Notes under the pieces: model-generated
The model's database searches: none
What the model was told of the DNA's origin: nothing
Seen by the model: only the letters and a program-made list of their open reading frames with translations
Translations under genes and position numbers: made by a program
In this document: positions 11,171 to 23,277 of the stretch, one piece after another
Position numbering within the stretch: position 1 is the first letter of the stretch
Layout: every line of letters begins with the position of its first letter
NCBI GenBank assembly: GCA_910589415.1
Contig: OU342630.1
Span: 88,904,186-88,968,185 of the forward strand
Length of the DNA stretch: 64,000 nucleotides
DNA from: Malachius bipustulatus
Taxonomy: Eukaryota; Arthropoda; Insecta; Coleoptera; Melyridae
Reading direction: 5' to 3'

Positions 11171-12844
11171 CCTAATAACTTGACAGAAGAATGTTATTAG
11201 AAAATAATGATGAAAAAATGATCGATAAAAGCTCTACACGTAAATTATAATATAATTTATTATTATAATTTACATATTATGTATACGACTTCATTTTAGC
11301 AATAAATCTATTTAGATTAATTTTATAAATTTTTTGCAAATTAGTGATCAGAAGAAGTTGTAGAATCAGAAAAACAAATAGAAAACCATAGTTAGTATTT
11401 AAAGAAAAACAATAAACAATCGTTACTTGGAAGTGTTTTGATCAAAAAAATTATATTTGCAGACAGTTATTATAACCAACTTTGAGCAATCGAACAAGGT
11501 TTTTAATTTTTCAAACGATAGAGTTAACTTTTCTTTCTCTATCGTCGCCATATTGTATTTTCATATTTTTAGTATAAAAAGCGGAGTAAAGCAAAAATCT
11601 ATATCACATAAAAAAAGTTTAAAATTCAGTTATGTTTTTCACCGAATGATATCAAAATAATGTCCCCATCCCCAATTGAAAATATTTTCCCGATTTTTTC
11701 TGAAAATGGCTTAACAGTCTTAAAATCAATAACTGCGTATAGCACCAATTTTCAGTCCTAACAAAGCACACATTAAACGTTCCTGTCTAAAACGTTTAGG
11801 GGAGATAATATTTTGGAAAGTTCCATTTTGCATGTGATTTCCTTATTTGTATATATCTCAAATTCAAATCAACAAGCGATTTATTTCAACTTCAATTCTA
11901 GAGCCAAAAAGATCCTCTACCAACTTGAAAGCAGCAAAGCATCGAACTAGGCACTTTAAAATTTGAAATAAGGGTTGCCATTTAAAAAAAATGCCGATGA
12001 CGTTACTACTTTTTCGCGCATCACCCTGTATACCCGAATATTATGTCAAAAGTTGAACAACTTAAAAACAAAATCGATCTCTTTTTTTATTTTTTCAAAA
12101 AAACAGCGCTCACCGTTTTATCGAATTTATTCCTTACTTTTGCCGCTCACTGTATTGTAAAAACTTGCTAGAAAACCTAAGTGGTCAGTAAAAATATTAT
12201 ACATATTATGTCAAATCTTCTCAAATAGATATATTTAAGCATACAAAGAGGGATAGAGAGGAACACCTAAAACCAATTTCTCTGGATAATGCTAATATTT
12301 GCAGATAAGGATTGAAAGATATAAGATGAGAGAGTAGTTTACTTATTCTCTATGTTTATTATATTAACCTGCTCTTTAATATCCTTGTCTGAATAAGTAT
12401 TTAATTTCACCAGGGGAGTCAGCCACATGCGTGCAATAATTAGTCACTCCTTAGAATTAGTTTTCATTATTTTACAAGTAGCCAATTTATGAAGGGAAAT
12501 AGTTTTAAAAAAGCTTTAACTAGTTCAGGCCTAAAAAAGTAATATGATATTAAATCATATTACCTACCTATACAATAGAAATAAAAATAATAAGTAAAAC
12601 TTTTAACAGGGAATTTTAGAGTTCGAAAGTGTCGATTTCTAAAAAAAAAGTTTAAATAAAATTGGTAGGTCAACTCAATGTACCTATACAGTAACAATAA
12701 TCTATCATAGTTGTATGACTTTGTTATTTTGAGAGTTACATCAGATTTGAAGATTTGAAAAGTTAGGGAAAGGGTATTTGAAGCTGATTACCAATCTAAA
12801 AAAACATTAGGATATAGCTTTTCTCGCCGCTGAAATATGCTGAA
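11171..12844. other. AT-rich stretch, nothing recognised
   Basis: Includes a short perfect hairpin near 12541-12567 (taatatgat...atcatatta). No gene model or element boundaries could be supported. Confidence 0.4.
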
Positions 12845-13310
12845 AGAGCTCAAATATCAAGATTTATTATTTTATTATTGTTTTATATTTCAATCATGCC
12901 TTTTTTATTATTAGCTAGATCGTAAGTTGTTAGTCAACTTTCGATTTTCTTAGGACCGCCATATTAGTTTTTTATGTCATTGCTGTATTAAAAATGTTAT
13001 TTAACCAAAAAACTATAAAATTAAAAAAAAAAAAAAATTTTTTCGAAAAAAGAAAAAATTTCAAAAAAACATATCAACGAATAGGTACGTCATAAGCAAA
13101 AAACCGTTCACCAAAAAGCCATAAGGCAATCAATATGACGGCATACCCACGTCGAAAAAAGAAGAATCAAATTTTGAAAACAAAATTATTATTACATATA
13201 AGAGCATAGACTTTTTGTTAAGTTAATTGTTTTAATACCGAATGACAAGAAAAACTATAAACGACCATAAGGAAAACTAAAGTTGACTATGAAAACTATA
13301 CAGGATAATA
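12845..13310. mobile_element. Degraded copy of the 4154-5099 fold-back family
   Basis: Shared, diverged blocks include ccgccatattagttttttat and, inverted, accataaggaaaactaaagt, in the arrangement of the central halves of the 4154-5099 element. Termini are lost apart from a nearby tacagg. Confidence 0.5.
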
Positions 13311-13848
13311 AAAAAAAAAATGGCGGACGCGACACAGCATTCATTGTGAACTATGTATTAGGATTCTAAAATTAAATAGACTTTTTCTCCATTGTGGCTT
13401 CCTTTGAGAATATATGACTAATTGAGTGAAAAAAATGTCAACACTGCTGCACTGGATACACTTCTTTAGGAAGAAAAATTGTGTTTAGGTCTATAATACC
13501 CAGAGAGATATGTTACCATGGAAACACAAGAAATGACAAGTCCAACAAAGTTTCAAACAATTGCCGTTGCCAGGAATGCCAGGATACATATTTGATAATC
13601 TTATTCAAAATCTATTTGAGTTCCATTATCAGAATCTCAATTTGAACAACGATGCCACAACGATTTTATTGAACTCGAGGAATTGATAAAGTTTGATTTA
13701 TTTTAATAAACAAATTAAAACAAACACTATTGTCTATAGTTATAAGTGTATAGTAGTAAGTGTATAGTATAAGTAGTGTAGTAGAAACCATGTGTTTTGC
13801 AAGTGAAACTGGCTTTATTTGACTGCCGTGTTGATTGAAATTTATGAA

Positions 13849-13973
13849 AAAGGAAACCTCTTATCTCGGTGAAGAAGCCGAGGACACAATTATTGTTGTT
13901 TTAAATTTACAGTATTTCTGAACATCCTCTACAACACTCTGTATGCCATGTTCACCATTTCGGGATCACTCTG
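13849..13973. repeat. Repeat fragment shared with 25583-25718
   Basis: The fragment has gaagccgagga, then tttacagtatttctgaacatcct and gatcactctg before TA, which matches the fragment at 25583-25718 in the same order. It is probably the right end of a further CAGG-type element. Confidence 0.6.
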
Positions 13974-14416
13974 TATAAGATCTAGTCAGCTTTAGTTGCA
14001 GTTAACTAGGAGATTTCTGTAGCCGTTTCTAATGAAGGTATTGATTCTATGTGGAAATTGTCGCAATTTAGTAATTCTTGGCATAAACGGATTACAAAAA
14101 TGTTACTAAAAGTAATTTAACGTCTATATTAGCATCCAAAACGACCACAGAAACTTAATTTCCCGTTAACTTAATGAACCTTTATAGTATACACTGTAAT
14201 TAGTGTAATTCTACAGCTCATAACGACTTATGTTAGCCAACCTATAGGAAACAATTACTTCATTTTCAATAATGAAAAAGATATGACTAAAACAAATAAT
14301 ATTGATATTAAATAATAGAATATTAAATACCTAAATAAAAAATAAAAAATAAGTGAAATCGTTGCTTATATGGCTCTTACGCACCACCGATCTCATGCTA
14401 AAAGTGTGATCTCTAT

Positions 14417-15326
14417 GGTGTTTACTGTAAGGTTGGTCGAACTTCACAGGCTCATTTTCAGGCTGAAATAAACAAAAAATTTCCCGTTAACGTGTGTCCG
14501 GACACCGTTTTTGAGATACAGGGTGTCGAATTATTTTTCCAGTTTTTTGACGATTTCTCGGGAACCGTATGAGATACAATGTTCAGCTCTTAAACACACT
14601 ATGTGCTAAGTGATCCCCTTATTTTCGCCGTAAAATTAAGGTTTTAAAAAAAATCAGTGGCGTAGATTTAGGGTATTGTGAGGGTTTCGACGCTCTAATT
14701 TCCACGCCACTGGAATAAATGCTATTTTAAGCAGCGACTTTGAACCGTCCAATGTTTTCTACACCAAAAAGGTGAACTTGGTTAACGGCTCTGAAGTGAA
14801 CCGTTTCCAAATAAAATGTAATTTTATGAGAGAAAACACTAATAATTATAGGACTAAGTTTTCATTTACTTTCTTTTCCAAAATGCTGTTGAGAAATCGT
14901 TAAAAAAGTGATGTTTTCTCTCATAAAATGCCATTTTTCCCGGGAACGGTTCACTTTTGGTGTACAAAACATGCAGGGACGGTTCAAAGGCGCTGCTTAA
15001 AATCGCGTTTATTCCAGTGGCGTAGAAATTAGAGGGTCGAACTCTCAAAATACCCTACATCTACGCCACTGAATTTTTTAAAACTTTTATTTTACGGCGA
15101 AAATAAGGGGGTCAGTGAGCACATTATAGTGTGTATAAGAGCTGAACTTTGGATCTCATATACAGTTCTCGAGATATCGGCAAATAACTGGAAAAATATA
15201 ATTTCTTCGACACCCTGTATCTCCAAAACGGTGCATTTCAGGACACACTTTAATGGGAAATTTTTGTTTATTTGTGTCTGAAGAATTAGCCTGTGAAGTT
15301 TGGCCCACCTTACAGTAAACACCCTG
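14417..15326. mobile_element. Fold-back MITE, CAGGGTGTTTACTGTAAGG family
   Basis: The right end is ccttacagtaaacaccctg; the left end keeps ggtgtttactgtaagg but has lost its first bases. The arms pair over about 400 bp each, including tcagtggcgtagatttaggg and its inverse near 15045-15075. Each arm has an inner copy of the terminal motif next to it, tacagggtgtcgaa at about 14518 and its inverse at 15211-15217, roughly 108 bp from the ends. It is non-coding. Confidence 0.75.
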
Positions 15327-15921
15327 CATAACCCAAAAATTTTCATTGGAATTGGACTATTCCGTTATCTTTGGAATAATTGGAATGGGCAGTGACTATG
15401 CCGTTAAAGAACCAGAGACTACACACAAAATGGAGTGTGACAAGTTTACCAAATATTTTTTGCTTCCCGATCTACCCCTCGGATCTCCATACCCCTAGGC
15501 GCGGGTCTCAAAAACTCTCACGATGAATCATGAATCCCGAGGGTATCAGCCTTGTTTTGAAACAGCGACTTTGTTGACTGAGTTTTCAAAACTCAAGCCT
15601 TTTTGCTATCTTAAGCTAAGACGTATCGTTGGGTATAGCCGACTCGTGCTTTTGATTTAAACCAACTGTCAATATGTCTTGTAGATGGACCTTAACACTC
15701 TCAAACTCAAAAGTAAGTTATCTTTTATATTATTTGATATTTAGATTATAATTTATCTATTATTTTATCTTTTCTAATGACCAATTCTTATATTATAGAG
15801 AACCTTACTCACGATGAATACTGACATCTGACTGCTCCTTTTCATAATCAGTTGGGAAATTATTATGAAAAATATTTTATTTAAACTAATAATAGAGAAT
15901 ATATTTTAAAATATAAACAAA
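15327..15921. other. Stretch without identified gene
   Basis: Slightly less AT-rich than its surroundings (15440-15700). A donor-like aaaa|gtaagt occurs near 15713, but no open frame or acceptor supports an exon. Confidence 0.3.
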
Positions 15922-16056
15922 TAATAGTATTATTAAACGAGCATATAATGGGGGCTATTATCCACGAAGGTTAAGTTTATGTCACGAGCGTTAGCGAGTG
16001 ACATAAATTAACCTGAGTGGATAATAGCTCATTATATGCGAGTATAATACTATACT
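15922..16056. repeat. Compact palindrome with hairpin potential
   Basis: The arm gcatataatgggggctattatccac, then gtttatgtcac, is answered by gtgacataaattaac and gtggataatagctcattatatgc, with a short loop near gcgttagc. Flanking tagtattat / ataatacta extends the pairing. It may be a small fold-back MITE or an element end. Confidence 0.65.
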
Positions 16057-16330
16057 TTGTCCACGACTGCTATTTACTTTGATTCCAAAAATTTATTTTA
16101 AACAATGAGAATGAATTAATTTTCTTGGTCGCCTTCCAGTTCATAAAGGTGTTATATACAGTTAAATAAAGATTTCGGGATTTCTTAGGCAACAAATTCA
16201 GGTGAGTTATCTTTGCTGCTTTCGTTATCTCAGGTGGAGTACACAGTATATTTCGTCCTCACTATCAATTATTTCCATTTTAATTTTTAACTAACTAAAT
16301 TATTAAACTATAAGTTGGTAATCCTGTTAT

Positions 16331-16703
16331 TGAAGTGGCTGATGAGATTTGGAAAATAATACGCATGCCCCGCAGAACAGCTGATGGTCATGCTGTGTGT
16401 TGCCAGATTCACTGGTATTTACCAACAGACCAAAATCGGAAATTATACCGTAGTATTAGTACAATTAACAGTTTAGAATTACTCGCCCTATACATATAAA
16501 TTTCATATAATTAAACTTAAACTATGTTCCCCTCACTTTATAATCTTAATATCTAATTTATAAACTTGTAATAGTAATTCTTTTAAACTTCACCATATAA
16601 CCGTCTGTTGGTAAATACAAGTGAATCTGGCAACACACAGCATGACCATCAGCTGTTTACAGTGACATGCGTATAATTTTCCCAATTTCATCAACCACTT
16701 TCT
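16331..16703. mobile_element. Inverted-repeat element (about 100-bp arms)
   Basis: The left arm (16331-16431) contains cagctgatggtcatgctgtg, tgttgccagattcact and gtatttaccaacagac. The right arm (16604-16703) contains the same blocks inverted. The spacer is about 170 bp and AT-rich. No coding potential; probably a MITE. Confidence 0.7.
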
Positions 16704-17011
16704 ATAGGTTACCATAAATTAATTACAATACATGGGCCTAGGTCTACTTAATAGTTAGGTTATGATGAAATTTCATTTTAGCCTAGAGTGCCTAACCTAA
16801 CAGATTAATTATTATGATGAAGAATGTTATACTTCCATTCCAACGAATGATATTTTTTTTTAGGTTTGATTTTTGACCTATTATTTAAGGTTAGTAATAA
16901 ACAATTCTAACAGAAATAGTAGGTACCTATGCTAGTAGTTATGACGTTTCAAATTGACAACAATTTATGCTTTGCTTGTCATGTCATGTCAATGGCTTAT
17001 TTACTTGATAT

Positions 17012-17023
17012 AATATTCTATTT
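17012..17023. repeat. Left target-site duplication of SINE copy 2
   Basis: The 12-mer aatattctattt recurs at 17297-17308 after the poly(A) tail. Confidence 0.8.
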
Positions 17024-17296
17024 GAGACTCGCGTAGCCTAGTGGTTCAGTCCGCTGCCTACCGAGCCTAAGGTCGCGAGTTCGGGACTCACCGGCTCGTG
17101 TTATTTTTCGAATGCATTTTCGAATGTATGTGAAAAATACAACAAGCGACCGAAGGTTTAAATTTATAAAAGGCATACTTGAGGCTGGGTGAATGAGTAA
17201 GATACTCGAAATCCCGTGTTACGGGAGTGGAGCGACTTTGTCTTACCTACATAGTTAAGACCGATGCTCCCTCCTTTTTAAAAAAAAAAAAAAAAA
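17024..17296 (+). mobile_element. tRNA-derived SINE, copy 2
   Basis: The head has an A-box-like cgtagcctagtggtt and a B-box-like gcgagttcgggactc. A middle part (atgcattttcgaatgtatgt) is absent from copy 1. The last 110 bp, from ggcatacttgaggctgggtg through gtggagcgactttgtctta to accgatgctccct, matches copy 1 closely, followed by poly(A). A 12-bp duplication flanks it. It is non-autonomous and depends on a LINE that recognises this tail. Confidence 0.85.
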
Positions 17297-17308
17297 AATA
17301 TTCTATTT

Positions 17309-18275
17309 AATTTTAACTTTTTTGCGCATTAAAAACCAGATCAAACTAATACTTTAAGAAGATTTTTATGATTGGCGTAAGGTTAACTAATTAAAGTGCC
17401 TGGTTATTGCCTAAACGTACTGATAAATGCTTGCTAGATACTAAATACAGACCGCGTGTCCTTAGCAATTCTAGACCAGTGAATAATGATTATTCACTGG
17501 CTATTATCCACGGGTTATAATTCACGTGAATTATGACTATGCTTATGCATTAGAAAACTCATTCATAAGGTACATATTATACGGTAGTCGTGGACAAAAT
17601 ATGTTTTATTGCTATTTAAAGATCTCAATATATGTATTAAAAAAAAACAATACATAAACAAACTATCTTCGCAAACACTGATGGGGCAATCATCGACGAT
17701 AGTGCACAATACGAGTAGGTACTTCGCATGAACGTCACAAATACACTAACTTTATCAAGGGTAGCAGAAAGTGCAGAAGGTACTGAAGAGCACTTATCTG
17801 AGAATGGGAAAACTTGAAGGTAAGTGAGAAAATCTAATGACGCGAACAGAGAGATCACGATATAACTTGAAGTTTAACCAAACCATGGCTTGAAAACTAC
17901 TTAAAAGTTAAATGGTGTGACTTTGCTGATACTTAGATAAAAAGCTGTTTTGATGTTTTGAGGAAACTACTACTCCACTAAGATGTCAATAGTGATTGTT
18001 TGCTAAGAAAACTTTATTAAAATCAAGTTTAGTATGTTTTTTGCATATTTAATGTACCTATCCTATCCAGTGGAATAACTTGTATTAATTTATGTAAAAA
18101 AATAATTTCTTTAATTTAACTTCAATAATTATTGCACAACCCTTGCTTCGAGTGTTACCATCAATCGCATTCTTGTTGTCAATTCACTTTCTCAATATTA
18201 CTCATCATTATACGCACTAAAATGCAAAAGTTTTGATGAAAATAATTGAAACAATTTGATAGCTCGCCATACATA
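17309..18275. other. AT-rich stretch, nothing recognised
   Basis: A short hairpin-like gtgaataatgattattcac lies at about 17480-17500, and gtagtcgtggacaaa near 17585 mirrors tttgtccacgactgc near 16066. No gene was seen. Confidence 0.35.
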
Positions 18276-19132
18276 CAGGGTGAGGCGCGAGAACCTTAGG
18301 GCATTTTTATATAGAGAAGTCCTGGGGGTAGAAGTCTAAGAATTTGTACATTTATGACTTCAATTTTGACGAGCTAAACTAAAATATTTACAACCCCTCT
18401 CCATTTCCGGTTATACCGGAAGTTGCATCAACTTTCTTATTTTAAATGGGACACCCTGTATATTATTACATTTTCAGATTGCCTGAAAATAAATAATAAA
18501 AATAATGTTTACAGTTCAAATTTGCAATGACCAATTACTGAGTTATAAACAAATGAAAATTGCAATTTTCCATTTTCAAAGCAGCTTAGCTTGAAAACGG
18601 GTCAAGATATCGGAAAACGGCTTACATGTCCCTATCCTAACTTTTTATATACTACGCTGGAGTACCTACAAAAAAAAAATTTTTATTAATTTTTTTTGAA
18701 AAACGCTGATTTTTAATCACTTTGTATACAAATTTCATCAGCACCATAAGATACTACATGAAAAGTTAAGATAGGGACATGTAAGCCGTTTTCCGATATC
18801 TTGACCCGTTTTCGACCTAAGCTGCTTTGAAAATGGAAAATTGCGATTTTCATTTGTTTATAACTCATAAACCACTCGTTCCAATTTTGAACTATAAACA
18901 CCATTTTTATTACATTTTTTCAGGCAATCTGAAAATGTAATAATATTTTAGGGTGTCCTATTTAAAATAAGAAAGCTTATGACAACTTCCGGTATAACCG
19001 GAAATGGTGAGGGGTTGTGAATATTTTAGTTCAGCTCGTCAAAATTGAAATTATACACGTACAAATTTTTAGACTTCTACTCCCAGGACTTCTCCATATA
19101 AAAATGCCCTAAGGTTCTCACGCCTCACCCTG
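18276..19132. mobile_element. Near-perfect fold-back MITE, CAGGGTGAGGCG ends
   Basis: CAGGGTGAGGCGCGAGAACC at 18276 and its inverse ending at 19132 abut TA on both sides. The arms pair almost to the centre near 18690, including agaagtcctggg, ccggttataccggaagtt and gtcaagatatcggaaaacgg blocks. The inner part is shared with the element at 26502-27298, although their outer 200 bp are different. It is non-coding and would form a long hairpin if transcribed. Confidence 0.85.
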
Positions 19133-19469
19133 TATATGATAAAAGTTCTAGTACCAACAAATTCTCATCCGTTCATTCTCATGTTATTTACTTTATTTTC
19201 CTAAGGATAAGGGAGGTAAAGTACACATATAAGTATAACAGAGCGTAGGCACTTATTCCATAATTAAAATTGTTTAAGAATGTTACTGTTACTCTTCTAG
19301 AATAGTTGTAGAAGTATACTTATTCTTAAATTGTAGGTACTTAGGTACTTAAATTTAAAACAACCTCAGTTTCTTGTTCTTCTACAGTGATAGCAGCTCT
19401 GGCCTCTTAAAAAAAACTATGCCGATGACCAATAGATCTGAATAGTCTAAAATAAATGCATGGACGATC

Positions 19470-20086
19470 CTGAAACCCCTACGCCTTTTCTGTTACGTTA
19501 CAGTCGACGCCCATGCATCTTACACGGCGTCTCACCCCGCGAACAAGGACCCTATGCCACCGTCGCGACGCGCAAGCGTTCGACTCCAGTCAATGAATGA
19601 ACGAACATCACAGTCAACCTTCAGCCAGCGGAACCCCACAACGCACGCTGGAGACACCCACTCTTCATCCGCATTTGAAACCTCATAAATATCTAATAAT
19701 TGTCATCGGCTGCTTGACAGACACAACTAAATTATTTACTGTCAGGATTCAATTACCATTTACTAACTGTGCGTGTGTATGTGTGTTACTTAATAGGTAT
19801 TAGCGATTCAATTCCGATCTTTATTGGCCCGGTCTTTGTTTGATCATGTTTATTTGATTATCCTTCATTCGTTTCTGTGTGCGGCGAAATGAAAACTGTG
19901 TTTGTTTTGCAATCGCGGTAACACTTTGTGCATTTCAATTCTAGCGAACAGTGATGAAGTAATTCGAGTGGATATTTGCGGCCAGTGGATAGTTTTGATC
20001 ACAGGTTAATAGTTGGAGGGTGTGTCTTGGTTTCTGGATAAAAGTTGACCTGAATTTTTATCAGGATTCATCACTTGATCGGACAG
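19470..20086 (+). promoter_or_regulatory. GC-richer block ending at a strong splice donor; putative 5' UTR exon
   Basis: CpG-rich sequence (ccaccgtcgcgacgcgcaag near 19560) leads to ATCGGACAG|GTGAGTAACC at 20086/20087, a consensus donor. There is no long open frame in the last 150 bases, so a non-coding first exon with its promoter is the simplest reading. The start is unknown. It could belong to the same transcription unit as 6771-6792 or 52705-52793, which I cannot test. Confidence 0.3.
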
Positions 20087-20089
20087 GTG

Positions 20090-21615
20090 AGTAACCAGAT
20101 GGGGAGGTTTGAGCCCGGTTCGGAATGTGGAGGGCTGCGGTATATAGTGGCACTTGATGCGCATCATGGTGGAGTGGAGGCATCCTCTATGGAGGGCACT
20201 TCATCCAAGAGAACAATAACATTGTGATATTGACTTGGCACTTTTAAGTAAAATTAATATTCTTACGCACCAAATAAGAGATCGTCACCTAGGTAGGTAT
20301 ATTAAAGATATATAATAATTGCAAAAAAGTTTCACCCTTATAATGGTAATTTAGTAGGTACTTAATATTTAATCGGGTTGGATTGGAATTCTATCGTACC
20401 CCTATTATAGCAAATACCTACCTACGATAAATTCGGTAAATGCAACTTTATAGGTACCCACTTGATTATAAAATTAGTTTTTAAGAAATTTCTGAACGCC
20501 GCCACCTTGTCCCTCGGCCTGTCCTATCTAAAGAGTATTTATTCGTCGAAATATTTTTTACCGATTGGTCAATTTGTGTCAATTTGTGTCAAACAATAAT
20601 CTCGTGCCAGGGACACCGTTTGTTTGTTGATAGCATTCGTCAAAAAATACCCAAAAACAGCCTCAATGGGCATGTCAAAAAATTGTTTTTTCGAAAATCG
20701 ACAATAAAAATCTTCGCATGAAATTTTTTTTCTCCTGTATCTCGAAGACGGGAAAGACTACAGAGGAATCGATTAGAATTTTGAAAAGTACCTACTCGAA
20801 AATCTTTCGCTCCTAGTGCCACATATAAAGACGTAAGTATCTCAAAGAATCGATCCAAATGGATGTTATAATATTTCTAAAGACACAAAGACGACGATAG
20901 ATTTCTGAAATAGCTAGATTTAATAGGTGAACAGAATCTTTTTCTCTTCTCTATTAGATAAGGTACTTTTAGTTATAGGTACTTTTCCATCAGGCAAAGG
21001 CTTAAAGGCAACATATAATATGACTATGTATATGAACTTTGAAGATAATAATAAGCTAGGTAATTGGAGTAGGTAGGTAGGTAGCATAGCAAACTCTGTA
21101 GCAAAGCAACTCTTTGAAGATTCGTGAATACCAATTAAAATACCGAAAGTCACTAAGTTTGGAGTATTTTGTTCTGTTCTTAGAAAATTATTACGTATTT
21201 AAAATACGAGTTCAAATATAATGGAAGGTTTCCAACTTGTTGACTACAGGATTTAGGTCGAGGTCGATTGTTCAGCAAACAACAGAAAGCTTTTAATTTA
21301 ATTTTTAGAGAACAGAACTGAATAGACATATTTTTCCCTTTCATGTAAGAAGTATATGTCTGAAATTTCGTTCAGTGTTTTATTTATTTGCCAAAAAAAG
21401 CGTGAAGGGAATAGAAATTTATGGGTTCCACAATTTATCTGGATACTGATTAAAAGTTGATTACTTAGGTCCCAGCTTGGTTCATATTTAACTTATCTCC
21501 CATTAGTTTTTGGCACAAAATTACCATTTTAATTTTAGGTATAATTTAGGTAATTATTCAACGTATAGTATAATAGAGATTAGCTGTTTCATAAGCTATT
21601 AAATTCATGCATTTA
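20090..21615. other. Stretch without identified gene
   Basis: Mostly AT-rich. Near 20735-20755 there is a tcctgtatctcgaagacggg, the signature inner motif of the fold-back families, so a degraded fragment is likely there. Otherwise nothing was recognised. Confidence 0.35.
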
Positions 21616-21619
21616 AATT

Positions 21620-22220
21620 AACTAAAGTGGACCATTTTTTCCATACAAGTCGCCGTTGTATTAAGTATTCTGGACGGTATGTAAATCGATTTCTCGAATT
21701 TTTTGTAATATCTGCCTCCAAGCTGATTCATTTTGGCTTTCTCTGCAGCCTCCGTCATATAAACCTTTCGAGACAAAAGAGCCCAAAATTCTTCTATCAA
21801 CTTGGGGATGATTAGATTGCTGTCCCGCGGAACAAATGGCAGGGTGTGATCAACCAAGCAATGGTGACAGAACGCAAGGTCTGGCCACAACATAATATCG
21901 TCTCCATTGTGTTCTTCAATAAAAATAATCAGCTTTGATAGGCAATTGTCAATATAGCTATGAGTATCCAGGACTTTACCTCTTATACTCTATTATATAC
22001 CAACACTGATCTTGGTACGCCACTGAGAACATGGCACACCACACCAGAACTTTATCTGTAAATTTGGCTTTCGCTTTATATTAGACGTCATCAGGAACTC
22101 CTGAAATGTTGTCATAGTAAAAAATCTCCAATAAAATGCTTCGTTTCCCGTAATTTAGGAGTTGTTACGAGTAAAATATTTTTCATCATCCAAAATTATC
22201 TCTCGGTTATTTGATAAATT
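21620..22220 (-). pseudogene. Decayed DDE transposase (Tc1/IS630-like)
   Basis: Reading the minus strand from about 22190 downward, the pieces line up in family order: ILDDEKYFT (first catalytic D), KAKFTDKVLVWCAM, then KVLDTHSYIDNCLSKLI, IMLWPDLAFCHH (second D) and LIEEFWALLSRKVYM (final acidic residue with the FWALxxR motif). This is the C-terminal half of the transposase family whose hallmarks are DDExYF, KVLVW, FWPDLAxxHY and PIExxWA. Frameshifts or stops separate the first two blocks, and the usual NPPNCPxLRP segment between WPD and IE is shortened. No N-terminal DNA-binding part and no terminal repeats were found, so it is a dead fragment. Confidence 0.75.
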
Positions 22221-22230
22221 TCTTTCTTCG

Positions 22231-22894
22231 TAAATCACGGCTACATACTGAGATTCTAGCTGCTATCAATTGGTTAGCTATACTGATTGTTCTTAATTAC
22301 CATGTGTTTCGTCCTTGGCGAATAATTTGTTTCGTATTCTCTAAGATACTACCGTCTCCTACCCCTTCCTCTCCCTTTACACATCGGGAAGAAGGAAAAG
22401 GACACCTGACCGGACAGACCACACAAAGAGTCGAGGTTCGAGGTTTAACATCGAGAGAGAGTAGAACCCGACAGAGTGCCGTTCGTACCAGACTCGTCGA
22501 TGCTGGTGATACGGGAACGGGATACCTAGTTCTTTAATTAAAAAAGGAAGCGGTATAATAAGTAGTGGAATAATCGTGGTTACCTACATAGTGGAGCAAA
22601 GTGAACAATAATAATAGTTACAACATCTCGCAAATTAAAACAAGTGCCCCTTCTAGTCGGACAAGACACAAGGTCAGTAATTTCGATAATTATTAATTAA
22701 TTGTGTTCCTGTCAATCATTGGCAATTATAGCCTGGTCCTTCAATCATCCTATAAATTTTGATCCTTGTCATTACGTGGCGCTTCGTCATTAGCCCCTTT
22801 CAGGATCGAATCGCGTCGTTAACATTTTTGGCTCTTCGACGGGAGTTAACACCATGGTACATGCGAAAGGAGGTAAATCGTTGGCTTATTTTAT
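22231..22894. other. Moderately GC-rich stretch, no confident gene
   Basis: An open plus-strand frame of 108 codons (22211-22537) covers a CpG-containing part (cgaggtttaacatcgagaga), and an acaag|gtcagt donor-like site lies near 22675. No protein family was recognised. It could be UTR sequence or chance. Confidence 0.2.
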
Positions 22895-23277
22895 GCCTAA
22901 AAGTTCATATAAACATAGGTCCGCAACCGCTTTGTTGCCAATTTACGCAGGAAAGTTCAGGGGAAGAAAGGGGGGCGAAATGGGAGAAATGGGAGAAATT
23001 CAGGGAAAAATATCTATGTAGATTCTCACAACCATTTGTCATGCCCAATGATATAAGCATTATAATGAGCCTATAACGTAACCTGTATTCTAAATTTGAG
23101 CTAAATATCTCTAAAACTATGGGAGCTATTAAGAAAAAAGATTTTTTTTTCAAAACATCCTGTAGATCGGTAATGAAGCGATTGCGGACCTATGTTATAG
23201 GAACTTTTAGATATTTATTATTAAGCCGCCATACAATTACCCCCTTTCGTAGGTACCTGGTATTTCGGAACAGCCTG
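22895..23277. mobile_element. Fold-back element of the CAGGcTGTTCC family, left end lost
   Basis: The right end ggtatttcggaacagcctg abuts TA at 23278. cataggtccgcaaccgctttg on the left pairs with caaagcgattgcggacctatg-type sequence on the right. It shares accatttgtcatgcc and aatttgagctaaatatctc with 53570-53842. The centre is purine-rich (ggggaagaaaggggggcg). It is non-coding. Confidence 0.65.
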
